Source of the DNA: Oasisia sp. SBJ-2009
Taxonomy: Eukaryota > Annelida > Polychaeta > Sabellida > Siboglinidae
Length of the DNA stretch: 64,000 bases
NCBI GenBank assembly: GCA_964017155.1
Contig: OZ024862.1
Span: 34,729,690-34,793,689 of the forward strand
Direction of reading: 5' to 3'
In this document: one piece after another, positions 54,360-64,000 of the stretch
How the letters are laid out: every line of letters begins with the position of its first letter
Numbering within the stretch: position 1 is the stretch's first letter
Position numbers and translations under genes: made by a program
Notes under the pieces: generated by a model
Database searches by the model: none
Seen by the model: the letters and a program-made list of their open reading frames with translations, nothing else
What the model was told of the DNA's origin: nothing

Positions 54360-54391
<32 letters not shown>

Positions 54392-56246
54392 GTGATGAGG
54401 GTAAATGAGGATCTGCTGCCCCGATCCTCACACTTAAGTTAGAAGGCAGAGTGCATGGGTACTTTGACTGATATTTGCCTGTTTTTTGTATCTATGTTGC
54501 TTAGACAATATACCAGTCATTGAATTAAACATGAAATATTATTTCTATAACTTCAAAATATCAGTCTCAGACTCAGATTTAGCAGCAGAAGCACTAGACC
54601 ATGAGATGAAAAATTCAGAAGCAGATTTTTTAAAGTGAAAAACATGCACTGTACTGCCGCCACCATGCAACATTAGGTGAAGGAAATATTCAGCAGCTCT
54701 TTGTTGTTTCAGGATTTTCTGAGCAAGTCTGACCCATATCTGGATTTCAGTCGGCAGACTGCAGACGGGGAATGGCTGAAGGTGTATCAGACGGAGGTAG
54801 GATAGGGAGAACCATTTTATGTACATGTAGTCCTTCATGAAGGACATATTCTTTTTAACATAGAGTTTGGAACCAAAGTACCATTTAGTACCATTGGATA
54901 TATAGTATCTACATCGGTCATTATAATTTCAAGTGATACTATATTTAGATATCTACATTAGTCATTTGATTTTCCATACAAACAGTGTTACAATGTGTCA
55001 CACTGCACAATGCTATTTAGTTCAATGACTACACATGTGACGTCATGTTTGTTTGGCTATTTCTTCCATATTGAAATATAACATGATAATGAGACAATTG
55101 ACTGGGGATAGCTAAAAGTTTCTACATGATGATATCACCCACTTGCTACAATACAGTAAAACAATGGACCCTCCTGTTTTAATATAGTCACATTTTAATC
55201 CCTAGACGTTAATTAGTGGTGTTAGTACTTGTTAGACTGGTCTGATGTTTCTCTTGATTTGTTTATGTTGTGTCACATCATTTTGTTCATACGGGCCTGA
55301 ATAACATGGCTTTTGGAGTTCTCTGTGGCTGTTTAGTTCCGTTTCTGGTGTTGTCTTTTACATAATCTAATAGAACCAGAAGTTGACGTCATACCCAATA
55401 CTGTGATATTTAGATTACTGTTTCATGAAATGTAACGTTTTGTTGACAGAATATATTCTGATTTGCAGGTGGTAAAGAACAACTTGAATCCCCAGTGGAA
55501 GACATTTGACATAAAGGTACAGAAGTTGTGTGCTGGAAATTATGACGCTCCCATCAAGGTATATTTCTACTTATTCATGGCATTTTCAATATATACTTAG
55601 TGTACATGTCAGTATCTAAGTTGTGACACTTCTGCATCACCAGATTGTATTTCGTCATCTTGCTCTTCATCTGCCGTCTCCTTGACATGTAGTGGTGTGT
55701 TCTTTATTCACAATGAGAACATTGGAGGTAATTTATCAATAAGAAAGGTGGCTTTTCTCTTCAGTGATTTGTGGTTCCGTCAACTGTTCAATAATTGTTG
55801 ATGGAAGAACCATTTGGTATATTATCTCGTTGTCACCTCATGGACAGTATTGAGTGATTTAGAACTAAGATAAAAAGAACATAGATTTATTTTAAAATAT
55901 TTCGAGACAATTTATCAGTTGATAAAATTACACCTGTTTGTATATGTGAAAATTATGTCTATCTTTGTATTTGTCTTCTTTGATTTAAAAAAAATGGTAC
56001 ATATCTTTGCATTTATCCTCTTTATGTGTTTTAAAATTATACTAGTCTTTGTGTTTAACCACATTATCTTTGTAAAAGCCATATATGTCTTTGTGTTTGT
56101 CCTATTGGTTTTCTCTTAAATTACACCTAGCTTTATGTTTGTTCATGCAGGTAGACTGCTACGACTACGATGACGACGGCTCACACGACTGGATTGGATC
56201 ATTCACAGTTCCGTGTAAGGAGTTCCTCTCTGCAGCTGATAGACAG
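49943..56246 (+). CDS. Copine, N-terminal half (C2A and C2B domains), seven coding exons
   Basis: Copines are cytosolic proteins that bind acidic phospholipids in response to calcium, through two C2 domains followed by a vWA domain. Exons read by hand: 49943-50083, 51865-52044, 52467-52541, 52882-52956, 54713-54796, 55469-55558 and 56151-56246. All have AG/GT borders and all introns are phase 0, giving 247 residues. The ATG sits directly after an acceptor, so a 5' UTR exon lies upstream. C2A has candidate calcium ligands D25 and D31 (KSDP) and the YDIDN loop at 83-87 with DDDF at 94-97. C2B has D158, D164 (KSDPYLDF) and [10 protein letters not shown] at 219-228, the copine signature loop. Exon sizes and the C2 order fit the family. 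The vWA half is absent up to position 64000, so the model is 3'-partial; the last donor (gtaagc at 56247) is intact. Which copine paralogue it is cannot be decided. Confidence 0.93.
50494..50740. repeat. 54-bp direct duplication in copine intron 1
   Basis: 50494-50547 and 50687-50740 share AATAATTAAGTACTATG and ATTTATTTATTCTGCTACTT, differing at one base, about 140 bp apart. The region is AT-rich, and a possible LINE-like tail (GTAAAATAAAACTATTATAT) precedes the first copy. Confidence 0.8.
51045..51130 (+). repeat. 12-bp G-rich telomere-like repeat in a copine intron
   Basis: About seven units of AGGGATAGGGTC, with GGGTTAGGG near both ends (51043 and 51116). Runs of three Gs every six bases can form G-quadruplexes in the plus (transcript) strand. 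Confidence 0.9.
51405..51823 (+). mobile_element. LINE 3' end, copy 1, in copine intron 1
   Basis: A 5'-truncated non-LTR element whose 3' region matches the one at 53840-54391: GGTGTACC..TTCTCA, then AGCGGATCG, an AT-rich centre, CAACGCCAGA and the end AATAAAGCTTTATTA followed by short ATT repeats. No coding part remains. It is in the same orientation as the host gene. Confidence 0.65.
52158..52397 (+). repeat. 29-bp minisatellite in copine intron 2
   Basis: About eight units containing GAACATTTCAAGGATTTTAA then GTGTGTAAT, ending roughly 70 bp before the acceptor of the exon at 52467. Confidence 0.9.
53480..54391 (+). mobile_element. LINE 3' end with reverse-transcriptase tail remnant, in a copine intron
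   Basis: The frame ending at TAG 53751-53753 contains [19 protein letters not shown] followed by [12 protein letters not shown], the C-terminal tail typical of animal non-LTR retrotransposon reverse transcriptases. A 3' UTR of about 600 nt follows, ending in CAATAAAGCTTTATTATTA with a run of about nine TTA units. It is 5'-truncated, with only about 85 codons left. It sits between copine exons ending 52956 and starting 54713, in sense orientation. Confidence 0.75.
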
Positions 56247-57224
56247 GTAAGCCATTCCGGTTCAGTGCACATTACCTTTGTTCTGCTGTTACGTTGCATG
56301 CAAATAACTAATTGAGCCCTGTTTGTTGCTATTGAGCAATAGCGTATTGTGATCAATTGGATTTTTTGACAATTTTCCCAGTCGTTTTTATACACTCCTG
56401 TTAAGCGGTATGTCAGAAATCATTAAAATACATTGTTCTTAACGCACGTTCGTTGATTTTGCAACATCTGGTTCAAAAAGACAGTTTTAATAAATAAATA
56501 TAATTGACTTTTAAAGTCGTGACAACATTCAACATGGACTAAAACAGGCTAGCCATGAACAATAAATATTTTACAATACTTTACAGTAGTACAGGTGTAA
56601 GTGTTACACACTCAGTGATGACTGGTGGCCAATGCACACAGGGACTAGTTTACAAGTCACGTGTTACAAAGTAGTCATATCATAACAAAGTACTTACAGT
56701 AAAATACACATTCGTCATAATAACTGGCACACTCGATGTATCCCGAATACATCAGTGGAATATGTCGACTATTCAATATGCTTTCAAGTAATACAAACAA
56801 ATGCTGACAGTCATTTTAAACATCCACATTATTCATTAGATTTCCTACATGAATGATCAAAGGATTGTGACTGGGTGACATGGTACAAAGTTACTCAGTC
56901 CCATTCCGAAATTAATGGTCTGGTCATTCTCTGGCGAACATTGCATTACAAATGATTACATTTAATTTCCCATTTATGCTAAAATAACGATTCACGATAT
57001 TAATACACACATGCTGAATCCTAAATCTGCAAACACAGTGGCACTGTGCTGGCACATATTATTTTATCACGAGTGGTTTTACTCGCACACACCGTTTGTG
57101 ATTATGGATAACGCGACTTGGTAGAGCAAATGACGCAGCAGCATACAAAACAATTGCAAGAGTCCACTTGGTAATTACAAAACGTTCTGCGTGGTAATCA
57201 ATGTTCTTAGTGCATCCGAAGTAC
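56247..57224. other. Copine intron sequence, no exon seen
   Basis: AT-rich unique DNA after the last visible copine donor; no vWA-like coding segment. Confidence 0.5.
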
Positions 57225-57445
57225 AGACGTACAACCGAAGAACATTATGAAGTATAACCGAAGAACATATGAGGTACCACCGAAGTACAGACGAAGTACC
57301 ACCGAAGTACCACCGAAGTACCACCGAAGTACCACCGAAGTACAGACGAAGTACCACCGAAGTACCACCGAAGTACAGACGAAGTACCACCGAAGTACTG
57401 ACGAATTACAGACGAAGAACGACCGACTTACAGACGAAGTACACA
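57225..57445. repeat. 11-bp minisatellite
   Basis: Units alternate between CGAAGTACCAC and CGAAGTACAGA on the plus strand, about 20 copies, decaying at both ends. It starts about 35 nt past the stop codon of the minus-strand gene at 57480 and probably lies in or near its 3' UTR. Open frames here are repeat by-products. Confidence 0.9.
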
Positions 57446-57479
57446 CACGGATGACGTCGAAGGTATTAGGTGAGCTGGC

Positions 57480-57743
57480 TCAGCCGCACAGTGGCTTCAT
57501 ACCGATCATGTTCTCGGCGCACGTCATGGGCCACTGGACGATCGTGAGCAGGGTGTCGCAGAAGGACTTGACGGGGCCGATGCAAGCGCCGAAGGGAAGC
57601 AGGAAGATGTAGAGCCAGGCGAGGAAGAAGGCGATGGGCCAGGCGACGTAGATGAGGATGAGGAACCAGAGGATCGCCCACAGGATGCCGGGACACAGTC
57701 CCCCGGCCCCGCTGCCCTCTCCCTGTCCCTCTCCTTGGCCCAT
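57480..57743 (-). CDS. Small membrane protein, copy 1 (intronless CDS)
   Basis: Complete 87-codon frame. A Gly-rich N-terminus (GQGEGQGEGSGAGG) is followed by one long or two close hydrophobic segments (about 18-53: ILWAILWFLILIYVAWPIAF, then LAWLYIFLLPFGACIG) and a conserved C-terminal part with TIVQWPMTCAENM. The same WP(I/L), YI(F/I)L.PFG.C and (C/T)AEN pattern occurs in the neighbouring minus-strand gene at 59670-61215, so the two are tandem paralogues. I do not recognise a named family or function; no enzyme motif or signal-peptide cleavage site was seen. A plausible 5' UTR intron runs from donor GAG|gtacgt (exon end 58319) to acceptor ccagcag (exon from 57777). It lies opposite and 3' of the copine exons. 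An 11-bp minisatellite begins about 35 nt after its stop. Confidence 0.72.
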   Translation of the reverse strand: MGQGEGQGEGSGAGGLCPGILWAILWFLILIYVAWPIAFFLAWLYIFLLPFGACIGPVKSFCDTLLTIVQWPMTCAENMIGMKPLCG

Positions 57744-59669
57744 TGTTTGTACGGTATCGGGGGTCCTCGTCGGTTTTCTGCTGGGATAAACGTATGCGGT
57801 GTTGTAGTATTTGGCTTTAGATGCCGTATATGGAAATTAAGTCGAGATTCTGAACGGTAAGGACATTATTTGCTTCAATAATACTTATTCTTCATTCACA
57901 CGGTGTGTTTAAAAGGTTAGTAAACGCTAAAATAGGTATCTGCTAGGGTCTTGGCAATGTGCTCCTCTAAGCATTCTGAACCTTCACGTTCCCTTTGTTG
58001 ACGTTAATGTGAACAGTAACTCCGACTAACGCTGACGGATACACATGAAACGGTTCCGAAAGATCTCACTTTATCAATACACTGACAAATATATAGACTG
58101 GTATTCACCAAAAAACAAATATAACGATGTGTCTTGCTATTACTGTGTGTCCGAAATCGTGACTACTATTTCACTGGCGACGACGTTTGCACGTCCTTAC
58201 ACGTATAACAGTTGCGTCTCCAACCTCGGACTCTTGACGTCTTATAGCCACTGTATTATTAATAGTACTCGATTATACGCAGTGCTGTTTAAGATAAGAC
58301 CAATATAGATCAACGTACCTCTAGCCACACCACCGGCGTTCCGGTCGGACGAATACCAACTACTGACGAAGCGACCAAGTCGTGAGATGTCGCTGGGCCT
58401 TCTGCGACTAAAAGTCAATCTTGCCGTATCGTTGCCACGTTCTAGAACTGTGTTGATGCTGGTGCCACGCGATTGTTTGTGTGTTTACTACACAGCCGCG
58501 TGGTTGTCATCGCGTGACGGCAGCCAGCCAATGTTGTACTCGGTATTAGACGATGAAACAAGTGTTTCTCCGAGTGTAAGGTTGCTAATCGATCGGTGCT
58601 TGCGTGTCGGCCAAAATGAATTCGATTTAAGACCGCGCCCAACAACTGTTGTACCGTACAGTCATGTTATAGGCAAACTATTGTTTGTGTTGCTTATTCA
58701 CATGGGAGAGACAACAGTTATACTAGTAATAGGAACGTGGGCTTTTGGTGAAAGATAAAGCACCTTCGTGCTCTGCGTGTGTATTAATAGTTTGTTATGA
58801 AACACAACACAATGGTTCGTCTTAGCGCAAGCCCAAACTAGTACAAATGCGTGGTTGTATCATTTCGGCATGTCGGCTTATAGTGTGAAGTCAGTTTGGA
58901 TATGCCGACATAATAAGTTTGTATTTTTTCATCAATGGATTGTTATCTCGAAATACTGGTGTAAGAAATAAACGTAGTCTGGCAATGTACAACATTGCTG
59001 TTTTGTGAATGTGCAGAAGAAGCGTAACCGTGTAACGTACATTGCCTCAGATCTTCGAGCTCTAGTTTATTAATCAGAAGCCTGCAACAAGAGCTGAGTT
59101 AATGTCGAAGAAACAAGACGAGTGTATCACAGATAAAACACGACGAAGCATCGTTCGCCGAATTCGAACACCGCAATGTTATGCTTGGGTCATTACGTAT
59201 AAACTATATTATATTTACGAAAATGGAAAAACCTACTGTAGTACTAAGAACAAGCGGTGAAGTAAATATGGGTACATTGTATAGGTGCACCAATAGTTTA
59301 GCCGTGGCCAGATAATCCTTTCTGTGGAAACGCGTTACGACACGTTATGGTATCACCACATGGCGTATCCGTCATTAGTGAAGGGACACATAAGCGAGCG
59401 TCATGTAATCCCAACACGCTACAGTCACCCGTGGTGTGACGTAGATATCACTCAATAACGTCTACTTTATTATCGAACAGCTTAAAGCCTGTCATTGTCG
59501 ATCCGCGGTCCGACAAGCACCATTGATTCGGCACGGCGCCTGCGCGACCGTAATCGCTCGACCTGCATGCAACGCTTCCGGTTGCGACGTGAGCTCATCT
59601 GAGCGCCGTTTCTCCCGCCGGCATGATGTGTGCGTAGTGCGTGGACGGGCCACTGTCGTCCACGGATGC

Positions 59670-61215
59670 CTATATCCTGCTGTCATCTTCGTCGTCATCC
59701 ATCGGGTCGGCACAATCCACCGGAGCACACCGGATGAGGTTCTCGGCGAAATTCAGCGGACACTGCGGGGAGAACACAGTCGTGATTATTTCCTGTACCC
59801 GCCAATCCACCAGGAGATGTCGTGGATCTACCGTCATCCCACAAGGAAGACAAGCACTGGGATTACACGCTTTGGTTCTGTTATTGATTTTGTGAACGTG
59901 GAGGGGTTAGTAATATTACTGATAGCATTACAAGAACTAATCTTTTACCATGGAAAAACCAAGGCAACCCACAGGAGTAGTTATTTCGTTCACTGCCGAT
60001 TATGTCAGATTTGTTGTGAAATTACCGGGATCCTGCAAAGAAGAACAGCACCGAGATGGCACGCTTTTTGTGCTGTTTTATTGTCTGTGAGCGTGATGAC
60101 AGTATCAGTGGTAGGACAACTAGGAAGATACAAATGGCGGAGGTAGACGAGATGGGGCTCTTGTGGGGCAAGGCGCAGACCGCAGCGCAGGACAGAAACT
60201 TGTGGATAAGATTGCCATATCACTGGGTATATAGAGGACAAGTAAGTAAGTAAGTAAATAATGCAGCACAATATAAGAACTTATCTCTCACCATTTAAAG
60301 ATGGCGACACTCACCTGCATGGACAGATGACGACACTCACCTGCATGAACATATGACGACAATCACCTGCACGAACAGATGACGACACCTGCATGAACAG
60401 ATGACGACACTCACCTGCACGAACAGATGACGACACTCACCTGCACGAACAGATGACGACACTCACCTGTACGAACAGATGACGACACTCACCTGCACGA
60501 ACAGATGACGACACTCACCTGCACGAACAGATGACGACACTCACCTGCACGAACAGATGACGACACTCACCTGCACGAACAGATGACGACACTCACCTGC
60601 ACGAACAGATGACGACACTCACCTGCACGAACAGATGACGACACTCACCTGCACGAACAGATGAAGACACTCACCTGCACGAACAGATGACGACACTCAC
60701 CTGCACGAACAGATGACGCCACTCACCTGCACGAACAGATGACGACACTCACCTGCACGAACAGATGACGACACTCACCTGCACGAACAGATGACGCCAC
60801 TCACCTGCACGAACAGATGACGACACTCACCTGCACGAACAGATGACGACACTCACCTGCACGAACAGATGACGACACTCACCTGCACGAACAGATGACG
60901 ACACTCACCTGCACGAACAGATGACGCCACTCACCTGCACGAACAGATGACGCCACTCACCTGCATGAGCTTGAGGAGGATGTCGCACAGTTCGTGGATG
61001 GCCGGCACGCAGACGCCGAACGGCATGAGGATGATGTAGAAGACGGAGACGAAGAGCGAGAGCGGCCACGCGACCAGGACGATCATGAAGAACCAGAGGC
61101 AGCACCAGCACTTGTTGCGCTTCTTCTTCACCTTGACGGAGGTCCTGCTGGCGGCGGCGCTCGGCGCGACCGCCTTCTTCGGGGCCTCGGGGGTGTAGTC
61201 GATGTCACCGTGCAT
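59670..61215 (-). CDS. Small membrane protein, copy 2 (two coding exons)
   Basis: Exon A: 61236-60961, ATG at 61215, 85 codons, acceptor cgtccgcag and donor ATGCAG|gtgagt. Exon B: 59762-59670, acceptor ctccccgcag, 30 codons, then TAG. The intron is phase 0 and 1,198 nt. The 115-residue product has an Ala/Pro/Lys-rich N-terminus, a basic KVKKKRNKCWCC stretch (about 28-39), hydrophobic segments at about 40-70 ending in MPFGVC, then ELCDILLKLMQ, CPLNFAENL and an acidic DDDEDD tail. Exon B aligns with copy 1 (CPLNFAEN against WPMTCAEN), which is what identifies it; it is in none of the long reading frames. The intron position matches codon Q|W of the intronless copy. An upstream coding exon cannot be excluded, as the frame is open above the ATG. 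Function not recognised. Both splice sites of exon A abut minisatellites. Confidence 0.68.
60302..60960 (-). repeat. 26-bp minisatellite repeating a consensus 5' splice site
   Basis: About 25 tandem units fill the 5' part of the intron of the second membrane-protein gene, the first unit beginning exactly at the exon donor. On the minus strand each unit reads GTGAGTG..., then TCATC, ending in TTCGTGCAG, so every junction re-creates CAG|GTGAGT. I count 23 extra copies with intact GTGAGT plus two variants (GTGATT, and a shortened unit with GTGTCG). Distal units have CATGCAG like the exon end, suggesting the array grew from a duplication of the exon-intron boundary. Confidence 0.95.
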
Positions 61216-61252
61216 CGCGCCGATGCCGCCAACTGTCTGCGGACGGCGACAG

Positions 61253-61726
61253 GCGGACAGGTGACAGGCGGACAGGTGACAGGCGGATGGGTGACACACG
61301 GACAGGTGACAGACGGACATGTGACAGGCGGACAGGTGACAAACGGATGGGTGACAGACGGACAGGTGACAGACGGACAGGTGACAGACGGATGGGTGAC
61401 AGACGGACAGGTGACAGGCGGACAGGTGACAGGCGGACAGGTGACAGACGGATGGGTGACACACGGACAGGTGACAGACGGACAGGTGACAGGCGGACAG
61501 GTGACAGGCGGACAGGTGACAGACGGACGGGTGACACACGGACAGGTGACAGACGGACAGGTGAGAGGCGGACAGGTGACAGGCGGACAGGTGACAGGCG
61601 GACAGGTGACAGACGGATGGGTGACAGACGGACAGGTGACAGGCGGACAGGTGACAGGCGGACAGGTGACAGACGGATGGGTGACAGGCGGACAGGTGAC
61701 ACGCGGACAGGTGACACGCGGATAGC
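61253..61726 (-). repeat. 15-bp pyrimidine-rich minisatellite before the 3' splice site
   Basis: About 31 units of 15 bp; minus-strand consensus CTGTCCGTCTGTCAC with variants CTGTCCGCCTGTCAC, CCATCCGTCTGTCAC and CTGTCCGTGTGTCAC. The array ends about 15 nt before acceptor cgtccgcag of the exon at 61236. Units are about 70% pyrimidine and contain no AG on the minus strand. Long overlapping frames on both strands (up to about 240 codons) are a by-product of a repeat length divisible by three. Confidence 0.95.
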
Positions 61727-64000
61727 CACGCATTTAGGTTCTCAATGACACGGCGTTAAGGGCGGCGACAGATGTTGTTATAGGTCTTAAGTTTTAAATA
61801 ATTTGCAATGATATACAATTTTATTTATTTATTTATTTAGTTTGTGATTTCGTGTACGTTTTGTAATGTAATTAGGCCTATGAACGGGCTGGACACGGAG
61901 ATGAGGCGCCTTGGAAATGGTTGTTTAATAGTAACAGATCGCAGACTTGCGGTCGCGTTTTGGTAAAATGGTACTACTACTAATTATTATTATATAATGT
62001 TATTAATAATATTATTAACATGCATCAGTAAAATTCTCCACATGTTGATTTGAATGATACTGTTTCAACTTATTTTTTTTTATTGAAAGCCCGCCAAGTC
62101 ACCGAGGGCACTATTTATTTGAGTACCGCCAAAGTAATGCCGGTGGCGCCACCTGCTGTTGATAGTTGTCAGTGTACGAGACCACTACTTGGCATCAAAT
62201 CGATTTTAACAAGCAAAATCTGGTTTGTGGCTCGTAGGGATGTCGGGAATCCCACCGACCCGTCACGGGAACATCACAGTGTAGTATGGATACACAGACT
62301 ATCACGCAGGGCGACATTCCACGACATGAGCGTCGATAGGCATATGTGGTAGACACAACTACGTTTATCGTAAGTTACGTTCATCCCGTATAACGAATGC
62401 CGTTGATACCTGAAGGCACATCCGATCACCCTTGCATGAGTTCCAACTTACCTGGCTTTCAACGAAACAGTCAGTTTCAACCCTTGGCCTACGAGTCTAG
62501 TCCGCCTAGCCACCCTTCATTTCGCTGTCTGAAAGTCGAGATCGCATGGCGGAAACAAATGCCGCATCTGACGTCACTGACTGCTGTACTGGTAAGAGGA
62601 GTGGACAGTTGACCAAGCCAGGGCTACATATATCGTTTTATTGCATTCAGTTCACGTGGGATATGTTTATAAAATATTATTACAGACCGGGTAAGGATTC
62701 GGTATTGGTTCGATGCTGGTTCGTGTCTTCCGTTATAGCACGCGGCACGTACTACGTTACCAACGTCATGTTTGTGACGTCACGGGACACGTTGTTGATC
62801 GTTCGTAGGACGTTCTTGCGATGCTTCGTGTGCTGTTGGCATCATTCTCGGTAGTAAGGGTTGGTTTAATTTTCACAACGTTGTAAACTGTAAGCACGCG
62901 CGCAGTGGAATGCAGTATTAGCGCAATGGATTAACCAATGCTGACTAATCTTGGACCCTTTTGGAGAATCGACATTATCCTGCAGTATACCTGATTACAT
63001 TGTTCATTGGTACACGATGCTTCTCTCTTCGCCTTGCCGTTGCTTCTATTGGCAATCTGCAGGTTATTTACTAATACAAATAAGAAAAAATTGATGGTGA
63101 AGGTTTACAGTAATAGGACAAAGCAATAATAAGATTTCCGTCCATATAAAGCAAAACGTGCGGACAAGGACGTCTTTGACTAATGGAGTGCCCAGCGGTT
63201 ATTCATCTACATGTGGCCGTCCAGGGTGATATATTTGGGAAAGCTGGTTTAAACAAGAATTCATAAATCCGATGACCACAGTCTTTGAAGCACTACCATG
63301 TATTTAGCGCGGTTTTCGTTTTGGCGGCGAAGACATTCAATCGAATAATGCCAGCTTTTTGCCGCTGGTTTTTTTTGTCTTCCCCTCAGATGTATAGTTG
63401 TCACAGTGTTACAAAAATATTATCGTTAATGTTACTTTTTAATCTATCTTGTAACTCTGACTACAGTTACAGTGTCAATGTGACACATTTGTAAAATTGT
63501 ACCTCTTAAAAAATGATATTAAAACGTATTTTACCTTTTTTTCTCACATTTACTGCCTCTTGGCTTTAACCATAATCATAAGAATATAAAACAAAATATA
63601 TATCGGCAATTTATTTCAAATTTTACATCACTATTTTGAGTGTATGTAGGAAAACTGTCCTTATTGTCATACATGTCGGTCGATCAATGGCACTTTTTTG
63701 GCTTGTAAATTATATATCGTTGACCTCTTGCCAATATAATATGTGCGATCGCTATATCAGCACAGTCTTTCGATTAGAAATCGAACCAAACTAGCAAGAA
63801 CATAAATTGCTGGTGACTGGTAGTACTGTGGTTTGCTCAGAAGTATTGTTCGGTCAGTCGGTAGATGGCACCACTTACTCGAAATGGGCTACGTGCCGAT
63901 TCACGGTGTGCTTCAAATCGATCTTCGTCGACGCGACCGTCAAGTGATGCAAAGTGCAGCGGCGCGTGACGCCTGTACGACGATCGTCGGCCTGTGTTTG
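61727..64000. other. No supported gene; CpG-richer stretch
   Basis: 62090-62900 is CpG-richer and may include the promoter or first exon of the minus-strand gene at 59670-61215, or be part of a copine intron. No copine exon was recognised. Confidence 0.35.

Noticed and set aside
59523..60146. 207-codon plus frame
   Set aside because: Lies opposite exon B of the minus-strand membrane-protein gene in CpG-richer DNA; looks like a shadow frame with no recognisable content.
60302..60960. Reading the 26-bp array as a CRISPR-like repeat
   Set aside because: Units are contiguous with no variable spacers, in a eukaryotic intron; it is a minisatellite.
60931..61748. Long frames on both strands across the 15-bp array (CHLSV, RLSPV, TGDRR repeats)
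   Set aside because: The period is divisible by three, so stops are excluded in several frames; only the exon 60961-61236 is credited.

Overview
The window is animal nuclear DNA: AT-rich, intron-bearing, gene-poor and full of microsatellites, minisatellites and decayed retroelements. Protein similarity read by eye (copine, MPV17-like, an hnRNP C/RALY-type RRM), the LINE tails and a tRNA-headed SINE fit a lophotrochozoan, perhaps a mollusc. The species cannot be fixed from sequence alone and that placement is inference.

Layout. Positions 1-36,000 are nearly a gene desert. They hold long simple repeats (TG/CA, AT, ACGC, GTGTGCGC), several minisatellites (12, 22, 31, 26 and 51 bp units), a TTAA-flanked palindromic MITE, a 204-bp foldback insertion, three SINE copies and a dead LINE tail. 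At 36,272-36,535 (minus) there is one clear exon: the start and RRM of an hnRNP C/RALY-like protein. Positions 38,800-44,460 are repeats, including a 3.35-kb TIR-bounded element made largely of CCGATCTCGG-type palindromes and invaded by a LINE.

The gene-rich part starts near 45,000. A complete MPV17L2-like gene (plus; TATA box, non-coding first exon, single coding exon) is followed by the first seven coding exons of a copine (plus; both C2 domains, all introns phase 0). Two copine introns carry same-orientation copies of one LINE family's 3' end. The copine's vWA half is not in the window. Two small paralogous membrane-protein genes lie 3' of the last copine exon on the minus strand, and are therefore probably nested in a copine intron. 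One is intronless within its CDS; the other has an intron at the equivalent codon, and its last exon (59,670-59,762) was found by hand.

The most unusual structure is around the main exon of the second membrane-protein gene (60,961-61,236, minus). Its 5' splice site is the first unit of a 26-bp minisatellite of about 25 units, nearly all repeating the consensus donor CAG|GTGAGT. Its 3' splice site is preceded by a pyrimidine-rich 15-bp minisatellite that keeps about 500 nt free of AG. Both arrays look shaped by, or able to affect, splice-site choice.
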